From: Acidobacteriota bacterium
GTDB lineage: Bacteria; Acidobacteriota; UBA6911; RPQK01
Assembly: GCA_003819755.1 (NCBI GenBank)
Contig: RPQK01000106.1
Location: 1 to 13,689, forward strand
Direction of reading: 5' to 3'
Length of the DNA stretch: 13,689 nt
A program made the translations under genes and the position numbers. The notes beneath the pieces are model-generated. The model worked only from the letters and a program-made list of their open reading frames with translations, did not search any database and was not told the origin of the DNA. Within the stretch, counting starts at the first letter, position 1. Each line of letters starts with the position of its first letter. Of this stretch, positions 7,236 to 13,566 are shown piece by piece.

Positions 7236-7284
7236 TTGCGGATGTGGGCGACAGTTCCCGAACTGTCGCCCACATCCGCAATCA
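7233..7284. terminator. Perfect 52-bp palindrome spanning two convergent stop codons; probable bidirectional terminator
   Basis: The 25 bases at 7233-7257 are the exact reverse complement of 7260-7284, with only CC (7258-7259) between them. The first three bases are the TGA stop of the CoA-transferase-like gene. The last three, read on the minus strand, are the TGA stop of mutL. The core is GC-rich (GCGGATGTGGGCGACAG). There is no T tract on either side, so it would terminate or protect 3' ends by structure alone. Confidence 0.88.
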
Positions 7285-9147
7285 GATCCGCTTGAACCCC
7301 CGCAGAATGTCTTCGATTGCCATCCGCAGGAGGATCGGGCGTCCGTGCGGGCAGGTGTAGGGCTCCTCGCACAGCATCAGGGTATCCAGAATCCACTGCA
7401 TCTTTTCCCTCGACAGCGGGGTATTGATCTTGATCGCGGCCCTGCAGGCGATACTGATTGCCAGCTTTTCTTTAAGCCGGCGCAGGCCTTCGGCAGCCTG
7501 ATCTCCCTGGAATTCCCGGGTGTTGAAACTACTCAGGATCTCCTCGAGTAGTTTCTGGGCGTCGCAGTGTCCCGCGACCGCGGGGACTCCTTTCAGGACG
7601 ATCGTCTGAGCGCCGAACCAGTCGACGTCGAAACCGCTCCGGTTCAGCTCTTCGGCCAGATGCTCAAAAACAGCTGTCTGTCGGGGATCCAAACGGACGG
7701 TCGCCGGGGCAAGAAGCCGCTGCTGAGGAACGTTTTCGCCGCTTTCCATGGTCTTGAGCGCCCGATCAAACAGTATTCGCTCGTGGGCGACGTGCTGATC
7801 CACGAGCAGCAGGGAGTCTCGCTCGGCCACAACGATAAAGCTCTCGATGAACTGCCCGAGCACAATCGGGGACCGGGTCAGGTGGGCGGTTTCGGGAATC
7901 GCATTGTCGCCGTGCGGATCGGGTTCGCGCGAAAAAGCCGCCAGGGCGGAAATAGCGGAGCCGGGCCCAAACCCACTCGGCAGGCTCGGCTGGTAAGGAC
8001 TGCTCAGCCGAAAGCCGCCAAGCTGGCAACGATCGGGGGGACGTTGTTCCCCGAGGCTTGATACTTGGGGAAGCGAGTCTGCGCCGAATACGGGCTGGAG
8101 CTGACCCCCGGGTATGGGGCGTGAGACGGTGGAGAGGTCTACTCTTCCCTGAAGCAGAGCTCGCTCGATAGCGTGATAAATAGCCGAGTGCACGCGGCTG
8201 CTGTCGCGGAACCTGATTTCGGTCTTGCACGGGTGAACGTTGACGTCTATCTCTGAAGGCTCGACCTCGACGAACAGGAGCGCCACCGGATAGGCGGAGG
8301 AAGGAATAAGGTCCTGGTACGCGAACCGGATCGCATGGCTGAGAGTCCGATCCCTGACCATTCGCCGATTGACGTACAGAAACTGGGATCCGGCATTGCT
8401 TCGTTGCTCGTGGGGTAGCGACGTGAAACCCCGGATTCGGATGCCGTCGGCCGTAAGGTCAAGTTCGACAAGATTGGCGAGGAATTCTTCCCCAAATATC
8501 TGATAAACGCGTTCCCTGAGATCGCCGGCCCGAGTCGCCTCAACCAGCTTTCGGTTTTGATGCGTGAACTGAAACTCGACGTGCGGGTAGGCGAGCGCGT
8601 AGGACATTACCTGCCGGGTGACATGAGTGAGCTCCGTGGGTATCGATTTCAGGAACTTGCGGCGTGCAGGAACGTTGAAAAACAGGTCTTCGACCATCAC
8701 CTCGGTTCCTGCCGGCCAGGCTATCTCGCGAACGGCCTGCAAGTTGCCGCCCTCGAAAACGATTTCGGTGCCTGGCTCAGGAGTGTTCCGAGTGTCACCC
8801 CGTTCAACCGTTCTGAGCCGCAATCGGGAAACGGAGGCAATGGAGGGCAGGGCTTCACCCCGGAAGCCGAGGGTGCTGATACGGGACAGGTCGTCAAAAG
8901 TCGATATCTTGCTGGTCGCGTGATGTTGGAACGCCGTGCGAGCATCCTCCGGGTTCATTCCGATGCCGTCATCGCGGATCGTAATCCGCTTGGTGCCGCC
9001 GTTGTCGGCTTCAACGACGACCATTGTGGCCCGGGCATCGAGGGAATTCTCGAGCAGCTCTTTGACGACGGAAGCCGGCCGTTCCACAATCTCGCCGGCA
9101 GCGATTTTGTGCGCGAGAACCTCGGGTAAAACGTGCACGCGGGCCAT
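7282..9147 (-). CDS. mutL: DNA mismatch repair protein MutL (endonuclease type)
   Basis: A 621-residue MutL, the ATP-dependent matchmaker acting after MutS in mismatch repair. The N-terminal GHKL ATPase is intact: E30 and N34 (KELLENSLDA), DDGIG (59-63), ATSKI (77-81) and GFRGEAL (94-100). The transducer domain runs to about residue 335, with FLYVNRR and DVNVHPCKTEIRF. A Pro/Ser/Gly-rich linker spans roughly 340-420. The C-terminal dimerisation domain (425-621) carries the metal-endonuclease motifs DQHVAHERILFD (450-461), ACR (567-569) and CPHGRP (599-604). In the first of these the usual DQHA(X)2E(X)4E has Val for Ala (453) and Asp for the last Glu (461). The start at 9147 gives the canonical short N-terminus; a longer frame to 9219 would add 24 residues translated partly from a repeat. 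There is no Shine-Dalgarno sequence, but TATAAT sits 6 bases upstream of the ATG. No mutS lies in the window. Confidence 0.96.
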   Translation of the reverse strand: MARVHVLPEVLAHKIAAGEIVERPASVVKELLENSLDARATMVVVEADNGGTKRITIRDDGIGMNPEDARTAFQHHATSKISTFDDLSRISTLGFRGEALPSIASVSRLRLRTVERGDTRNTPEPGTEIVFEGGNLQAVREIAWPAGTEVMVEDLFFNVPARRKFLKSIPTELTHVTRQVMSYALAYPHVEFQFTHQNRKLVEATRAGDLRERVYQIFGEEFLANLVELDLTADGIRIRGFTSLPHEQRSNAGSQFLYVNRRMVRDRTLSHAIRFAYQDLIPSSAYPVALLFVEVEPSEIDVNVHPCKTEIRFRDSSRVHSAIYHAIERALLQGRVDLSTVSRPIPGGQLQPVFGADSLPQVSSLGEQRPPDRCQLGGFRLSSPYQPSLPSGFGPGSAISALAAFSREPDPHGDNAIPETAHLTRSPIVLGQFIESFIVVAERDSLLLVDQHVAHERILFDRALKTMESGENVPQQRLLAPATVRLDPRQTAVFEHLAEELNRSGFDVDWFGAQTIVLKGVPAVAGHCDAQKLLEEILSSFNTREFQGDQAAEGLRRLKEKLAISIACRAAIKINTPLSREKMQWILDTLMLCEEPYTCPHGRPILLRMAIEDILRGFKRI

Positions 9148-9153
9148 AGAAGG

Positions 9154-9159
9154 ATTATA
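9154..9159 (-). promoter_or_regulatory. -10 box of mutL, leaderless arrangement
   Basis: A perfect TATAAT on the minus strand (complement of ATTATA at 9154-9159) is followed by six bases, CCTTCT, and then the mutL ATG (9147-9145). With the usual 6-7 bases between -10 and transcript start, the message would begin at or next to the A of the ATG. No Shine-Dalgarno sequence is present. No good -35 hexamer is seen at 16-18 bases. Confidence 0.6.
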
Positions 9160-9190
9160 GAAGGTTGCGATGACAGCGGCTCGCGGATGA

Positions 9191-9270
9191 AAGGACCTCA
9201 GATACCCGAAGGACGGCAAGGAGGAAGGACAGCTTATGGTCTTTGCTGTCCTTGAGGTCCTTGAGGCCTT
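9191..9270. repeat. Nested inverted repeats in the mutL-M16 divergent spacer
   Basis: AAGGACCTCA (9191-9200) is perfectly inverted at 9253-9262. Inside it, AAGGACAGC (9225-9233) is perfectly inverted at 9245-9253 around an 11-base loop. The right arm is a 9-bp tandem word (CCTTGAGGT 9250-9258, CCTTGAGGC 9259-9267). The left side has further AAGGA words (9209-9213, 9219-9223). The structure lies between the two divergent -10 boxes and could be an operator, a cruciform or merely a repeat element. Confidence 0.75.
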
Positions 9271-9284
9271 TTGCTGCGCGGCTC

Positions 9285-9293
9285 TGATAGAAT
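9285..9293 (+). promoter_or_regulatory. Extended -10 promoter of the M16 operon, leaderless arrangement
   Basis: TGATAGAAT (9285-9293) is an extended -10 element: the TGN motif followed by TAGAAT, 5 of 6 to consensus. Six bases later is the ATG at 9300. The spacing is identical to that of TATAAT at the divergent mutL start, and there is no Shine-Dalgarno sequence, so the message is probably leaderless or nearly so. Confidence 0.55.
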
Positions 9294-9299
9294 TCTAAA

Positions 9300-10835
9300 A
9301 TGACTAGAATCAGTTGGTTCTCCTGCCTGTTTCTCGGCTTCCTAGGTTTGCCCGCGGTTCTGGCACAGGACCTCGCCTCTTTTGAAGCCAGGACGACCGT
9401 CCACAAGCTGAACAACGGCTGGACCTTCGTGATCCTCGAACGAGATGTAGCGCCCGTTTTCTCGTTCTCCACCTATGTTGACGCGGGGTCCGTCCAGGAG
9501 GTCCCGGGCATCACCGGGCTGGCTCACATGTTCGAGCACATGGCGTTCAAGGGAACGCCGAACATCGGAACAAAGAACTACGCAGCCGAGAAGAAAGCTC
9601 TTGACGAAGTCGAAGCCGCGTACCAGGCCTATCAGAAAGAGAGACTTTCGGCGAACCCGGATCCCAAGCGGGTCGAAGAGCTGTTGGCGGCTTTTCAGAA
9701 GAAGCAGGAAGAGGCCGCCCAGTTCGTGATCACCAACGAGTTCGGGGACATCATCGACCGCGAAGGCGGCGCCGACCTGAATGCCGGAACCGGCGCAGAT
9801 TCAACCGTTTACTACTACTCGCTCCCGGCGAACAAGTTCGAGCTTTTTGCTTACCTGGAGTCGGAAAGGTTCCTGCACCCGGTATTCCGTGAGTTCTACA
9901 AAGAACGTGATGTGGTGCAGGAAGAGCGCCGGATGCGGACGGAGAGCGATCCGATCGGGCGTTTGATCGAGCTTTTCATCGGTACGGCTTTCCTCGCGCA
10001 CCCCTATCACCATCCGACGATCGGGTACATGAGCGACCTGCAGTCCATCACGCGGACCGATGCTGAGGCGTTCTTCAAAACCTACTACATCCCCTCCAAC
10101 ATGGTTACTGCGGTCGTCGGTTCCGTTAAGGCGAAGGAGATAATTCCGGTTCTTGAAAAGTATTTCGGACGGATTCCCAGCCGCGACAAGCCTCCCGAAC
10201 TGCGGACGGTTGAGCCGCCTCAAACCGCGGAAAGAACCGTCGTCCTGAAGGATGCGGCGCAGCCCCTTTACCTCGAGGGATACCATAAATCGAGTGTCAA
10301 ACACCCGGACGAAGTGGTCTACGACGCGATCGACGATATCCTCTCCAGCGGCCGCACTTCCAGGCTCTACCGCTCTCTGGTGAGAGACAAGAAAATCGCC
10401 ATGACGACGGCTTCGTTCTCGGCCTTTCCCGGTATCAAATATCCAAACCTCTGGGCCGTCTACGCTTTTCCGGCCAGAGGAGCGACCAACGAGCAGGTCC
10501 GGGACGCTATCCGGGCGGAGCTTGACCGACTGAAGAAGGAAGAGGTAACCGACGAGGAACTGAGCCGGTTCAAAACACGGGCTCGAGCGAGTCTGATACG
10601 ATCCCTCGACGACAACCAGGGACTGGCCAATCAGTTGGCCACGTATCAAGCTGTTTTTGGTGACTGGCGAGAGCTCTTCAGGTACCTGGACAAAATTGAG
10701 AAAGTCACGAAGGGTGACATCAAGAGAGTCGCGAACGAGACGCTCAAAGAGTCGAACCGGACGGTGGGAATGATCGTTACCGAGCAACCCGCCGCGGATG
10801 CGGCCCAGGCGACCGGACCAGGAGCCGGACGATAG
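9300..10835 (+). CDS. M16-family zinc metallopeptidase, catalytic subunit, secreted
   Basis: A 511-residue insulinase/pitrilysin-family protease with a Sec signal peptide (hydrophobic 5-22, likely cleavage VLA/QD after residue 22), so it should act in the periplasm or at the envelope. The inverted zinc motif HxxEH is at H76-E79-H80 (GLAHMFEHMAFKGT), and the third ligand is E209 in ERDVVQEERRMR. From the second His to this Glu there are about 129 residues instead of about 77. The difference is a charged, helix-prone insert at roughly 94-145 (AEKKALDEVEAAYQAYQKER and onward). The AGG-type strand DREGGADLNAGTGADSTVYY follows the insert. The C-terminal inactive M16 repeat (from about 240) ends in the usual helical tail. 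It is the first gene of a two-gene operon; such proteases usually pair this subunit with a site-less partner, found 13 bases downstream. Confidence 0.93.
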   Translation: MTRISWFSCLFLGFLGLPAVLAQDLASFEARTTVHKLNNGWTFVILERDVAPVFSFSTYVDAGSVQEVPGITGLAHMFEHMAFKGTPNIGTKNYAAEKKALDEVEAAYQAYQKERLSANPDPKRVEELLAAFQKKQEEAAQFVITNEFGDIIDREGGADLNAGTGADSTVYYYSLPANKFELFAYLESERFLHPVFREFYKERDVVQEERRMRTESDPIGRLIELFIGTAFLAHPYHHPTIGYMSDLQSITRTDAEAFFKTYYIPSNMVTAVVGSVKAKEIIPVLEKYFGRIPSRDKPPELRTVEPPQTAERTVVLKDAAQPLYLEGYHKSSVKHPDEVVYDAIDDILSSGRTSRLYRSLVRDKKIAMTTASFSAFPGIKYPNLWAVYAFPARGATNEQVRDAIRAELDRLKKEEVTDEELSRFKTRARASLIRSLDDNQGLANQLATYQAVFGDWRELFRYLDKIEKVTKGDIKRVANETLKESNRTVGMIVTEQPAADAAQATGPGAGR

Positions 10836-10840
10836 AGGAG
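10835..10840 (+). promoter_or_regulatory. Shine-Dalgarno site of the second M16 gene
   Basis: GAGGAG overlaps the last base of the upstream TAG stop and lies 8 bases before ATG 10849. It supports that start over the in-frame ATG at 10798, which would lie inside the preceding gene and put a charged 17-residue extension before the signal peptide. Confidence 0.8.
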
Positions 10841-10848
10841 ACCACTCG

Positions 10849-12975
10849 ATGCGAAATGGAAAACGGAAGGCAGTCGTTTGGCTTGCAGTTTTGATTCTAA
10901 CGATTCCTGTCTGGGGGCAGGTCTCCAAAGTCGATCAGCTGAAGTACCCGCCGCTGGCTGACTTCAAGATCCCTCAGCCGACACGGCTGGTGCTCGACAA
11001 CGGTCTGGTTCTTATGCTGCTCGAGGATCATGAGCTGCCGTTGGTTCGGGCTACCGTTCTCGTCCACACGGGCTCTCGGCTGGAGCCAGCCGAAAAGACA
11101 GGTCTTGCGGGCCTTGCCGGGTCGGTGATGCGCGCCGGCGGAACGCGGAAAATGTCCGGCGATCAGCTCGATGATTACCTTGAAAACAAGGCGGCGGTTA
11201 TTGAGACCTCGATCGGAACATCGTCCGGTGGCGCGTCCATGACCTGTTTGAAAAAGGATTTCGCGGATGTTCTTCCACTGCTCTCAGATGTTTTGCGACA
11301 ACCGATCTTCGATGAGGGGAAACTGGCAGTGGCCAAGAATCGAACGATTGCGGGAATCGCCCGGCAGAACGACGATCCTCAAGGCATTCTTTCCCGGGAA
11401 TTCAACCAACTGATGTATGGCGAATCCTCGCCGTATGCCCGAGTCCCGACCTACCAGACCATTGGGTCGATCACCCGGGATGACCTGGTTGCCTGGCATG
11501 CCAAGTACTATCACCCGAACCGAACAATCATGGGTTTTGTGGGTGATTTCAAGACCTCGGAGGTAGTGGATCAGGTTAAGAAGATCTTCGGCGATTGGAA
11601 GAAAGGTCCCGAGGAGAAAGACTCCGAGGTGTCGCTTCCGAATCAAGCCGTCACGGGGGTGTACCAGGTCGAAAAAGCCGACGTGACTCAATCGAACATC
11701 GCGGTCGGACACCTCGGTATTCGTCGCGATAATCCGGATTACTTTGCCGTGACCGTTCTAAACCAAGTGCTCTCCGGCTCTTTTGCTTCGCGCCTTTTCA
11801 TCAATGTCAGGTCGTTGAAGGGGTTGGCGTACGACGTTAGCGGTGGAATAGGGGCCGGCTGGGACTACCCGGGCGTCTTCACAATGTCGATGTCGACGAA
11901 GACCGAAACCACGGCGGCAGGGATAGAAGCGCTCCTTGAGGAGGCCCGTGACCTGACGGCCAAGCCGCCGACCGAGGAGGAGGTCCAAAAGGCGAAGGCC
12001 GCGATCCTCAACTCCTTTGTTTTTACCTCGGATTCAACAGAAAAGATTCTGGGGCAGCAACTGACCTACGAGTACTACGGTTACCCGCTTGACTGGCTGG
12101 CCCGCTATCGGCAGGCGATTGAGAAGGTCAACGTGAGCCAGGTCCGGGAGGCCGCAGCAAAGTACATCAACCCGAAGCAGGTCGCGATTCTTGTGGTGGG
12201 GCCGCCGACGGGGCTTGATAAGCCGCTCAGCACCTTCGGGGCGGTGAAAAAAATCGACATCACGATTCCCGAACCAAAGCAGGAGAAGGCCCCCGAAGCC
12301 ACCGCCGAAACCAGCGGACGGGCCGCTGCCCTGGTTGAAAAGGCACTCGAGGCAGTCGGGGGAGTCAGGATAGTAGATCAAGTCCAGTCGCTCGAGCAGA
12401 CGTTCTCGGTCGCCGCCACCACCCCGCAAGGCGAGTTGGCCATCAAGAGCCGAACGGTCATGGTTTTCCCGGATCGGTTCGCTCAGGAGGTCACGCTGCC
12501 CGGCAACAGTCTCACCCTGGTCTATAGCCCTGGGGGCGCTTTTGTAAAGGCTGCAGGCGGCGTGAGGCCGGTGCCGGATGAAATGAAGGCCGACTGGCGC
12601 AACAATCTTCACCACAATGCGATAGGTCTTTTGAAGCAACGGAATGGTGCCGGCTTTAAAGCCTGGACGGTCGGCAAGGGTGAGGTCGACGGCAAAGGAG
12701 TGGAACAGTTACGGGTCGAGGTGGACGGGGAAGCCATCACAGTCGGCATCGAGGAAGGATCGGGCCGCATCGTTCAAATGGCGTACCGGGGGACCGATAT
12801 GACGGGTGCACGGGGAGACGTCGTCGTCACATTGTCGGACTTCAGACAGGCTGATACGGTAATTCTCCCGTTTTCAGCCGTCCAGACTTTTAACGGACAG
12901 CCTTCGATGACGATCAAGGTCGAGAAGGTCGCTATCAACCCGCCGGTAGATGAGAAGTTGTTTGCGAAGGAGTGA
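10849..12975 (+). CDS. M16-family partner subunit without zinc site, fused to a LolA/LolB-like C-terminal domain
   Basis: A 708-residue secreted protein. Residues 1-24 are a signal peptide (hydrophobic 8-22, likely cleavage VWG/Q). Residues 42-475 are two M16 repeats. Where active subunits have HxxEH, the aligned stretch TGLAGLAGSVMRAGGT has Gly88, Gly91 and Ser92, so zinc binding is lost. The second repeat keeps FASRLFINVRSLKGLAYDV (312-330), the Arg/Tyr-type motif by which such subunits complement the catalytic partner. After a charged Pro/Ala-rich linker (475-488), residues 490-708 form a different domain: an amphipathic start (AAALVEKALEAVGG), then beta-strands such as RTVMVFPDRFAQEVTLPG and LILPFSAVQT-like edges ending near PPVDEKLFAK. 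This resembles the LolA/LolB/LppX lipoprotein-carrier fold, a judgement by pattern only. It is translated just after the catalytic subunit and very probably forms a heterodimer with it. Confidence 0.88.
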   Translation: MRNGKRKAVVWLAVLILTIPVWGQVSKVDQLKYPPLADFKIPQPTRLVLDNGLVLMLLEDHELPLVRATVLVHTGSRLEPAEKTGLAGLAGSVMRAGGTRKMSGDQLDDYLENKAAVIETSIGTSSGGASMTCLKKDFADVLPLLSDVLRQPIFDEGKLAVAKNRTIAGIARQNDDPQGILSREFNQLMYGESSPYARVPTYQTIGSITRDDLVAWHAKYYHPNRTIMGFVGDFKTSEVVDQVKKIFGDWKKGPEEKDSEVSLPNQAVTGVYQVEKADVTQSNIAVGHLGIRRDNPDYFAVTVLNQVLSGSFASRLFINVRSLKGLAYDVSGGIGAGWDYPGVFTMSMSTKTETTAAGIEALLEEARDLTAKPPTEEEVQKAKAAILNSFVFTSDSTEKILGQQLTYEYYGYPLDWLARYRQAIEKVNVSQVREAAAKYINPKQVAILVVGPPTGLDKPLSTFGAVKKIDITIPEPKQEKAPEATAETSGRAAALVEKALEAVGGVRIVDQVQSLEQTFSVAATTPQGELAIKSRTVMVFPDRFAQEVTLPGNSLTLVYSPGGAFVKAAGGVRPVPDEMKADWRNNLHHNAIGLLKQRNGAGFKAWTVGKGEVDGKGVEQLRVEVDGEAITVGIEEGSGRIVQMAYRGTDMTGARGDVVVTLSDFRQADTVILPFSAVQTFNGQPSMTIKVEKVAINPPVDEKLFAKE

Positions 12976-12980
12976 GCGAC

Positions 12981-13067
12981 TTTCTTTGTCCACGAATTAA
13001 CACGAATTAACACGAACCGAAGCGAAATAGGTTTCGTGCTGATTCGTGTAATTCGTGGATAGAAAGT
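12981..13067. repeat. Long imperfect hairpin of 10-bp tandem word after the M16 operon
   Basis: CACGAATTAA is repeated in tandem (12991-13000, 13001-13010, then CACGAA to 13016). It is inverted at 13033-13058 (TTCGTG, GATTCGTG, TAATTCGTGG). The outermost bases also match: TTTCT at 12981-12985 with AGAAA at 13061-13065. This gives a stem of roughly 30 bp with a few mismatches and a 16-base loop. It fills the convergent gap between the M16 partner stop (12975) and the VOC stop (13070) and probably ends both transcripts. Confidence 0.8.
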
Positions 13068-13069
13068 GC

Positions 13070-13465
13070 CTAGTCGGACAATCCCCAGATTTCGGCCGTC
13101 GCCAGTTCCACGCTGTTGCCTGCGGGGTCGCGGAAGTAGATGGAGTGGCCGCCTCGGGGCCAGTCGACTTCTGTTTCTATATCCACGCCGTTTCCCTCCA
13201 ACCGATCTCTCCATGCATCGAAGTCCCCCGATGGGATTCGGAAGGCGACGTGACCGGGCCCAGTAGCGCCGTGTGGAGGAAAACCGGGGGCCGAAGTGGC
13301 AGCGGGGTTGAAGACCAGAAAGACCGCCTCGCCGCAGCGGAAGAAGACGTGGCGACCTTGGACCCGAGAGAGAAAGGTCAGGCCGAGAACCTGGGTGTAG
13401 AAACGTTCGGCGGCCTCGAGATCAGTCGCGTAAAGGCAAGTTTCGAGGACGGAGCGAACGTGCAT
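13070..13465 (-). CDS. VOC-family (glyoxalase/dioxygenase fold) protein
   Basis: A 131-residue single-chain vicinal-oxygen-chelate protein: two beta-alpha-beta-beta-beta modules, normally dimeric and metal-dependent. Module one is LETCLYATDLEAAERFYTQV through FFRCGEAVFLVF (7-52). Module two is GHVAFRIPSGDFDAWRDRL through HSIYFRDPAGNSVEL (71-121). The likely metal ligands are E8 (where many members have His), H72 and E120, with H107 near the site. The substrate cannot be told; relatives include glyoxalases, fosfomycin and bleomycin resistance proteins and ring-cleavage dioxygenases. The start at 13465 gives the family N-terminus. A start at 13507 would add 14 residues (MQNRNPEPQNPEPN) encoded by an intergenic repeat and is not believable. 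No Shine-Dalgarno sequence precedes the ATG. The gene lies downstream of aspS on the same strand. Confidence 0.87.
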   Translation of the reverse strand: MHVRSVLETCLYATDLEAAERFYTQVLGLTFLSRVQGRHVFFRCGEAVFLVFNPAATSAPGFPPHGATGPGHVAFRIPSGDFDAWRDRLEGNGVDIETEVDWPRGGHSIYFRDPAGNSVELATAEIWGLSD

Positions 13466-13563
13466 GTTGGGTTCTGGGTTCTGGGGTTCTGGGTTGCGGT
13501 TCTGCAATTGACGACGAGGCCATTGCCGCTCAACCGAGAACCCTGAACTCAGAACCCCGAACC
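13466..13563. repeat. GGGTTCT-word inverted array between aspS and the VOC gene
   Basis: The left part repeats GGGTTCT with 7-8 bp spacing (13469-13475, 13476-13482, 13483-13490, then GGGTTGCGGTTCT to 13503). The right part (13531-13563) carries the complement words GAGAACCC, TGAACTC, AGAACCCC and GAACC. The two sides can pair imperfectly around a loop containing 13510-13530. The array starts at the base next to the VOC start codon and ends 4 bases before the aspS stop codon, so the whole spacer is repeat. Confidence 0.75.
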
Positions 13564-13566
13564 GTT

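Noticed and set aside
9148..9219. Longer MutL N-terminus starting at 9219
   Set aside because: The extra 24 residues are not part of the MutL family and overlap the TATAAT box and repeat arm; the canonical start is at 9147.
10798..10848. Upstream start for the second M16 gene inside the preceding gene
   Set aside because: It would place a charged Pro/Arg/Asp-rich stretch before a normal signal peptide; ATG 10849 has a good Shine-Dalgarno site.
9801..10928. Long minus-strand open frame (about 375 codons) opposite the catalytic M16 gene
   Set aside because: No family motifs or Shine-Dalgarno sequence; the plus strand carries a complete M16 protease with zinc ligands and signal peptide.
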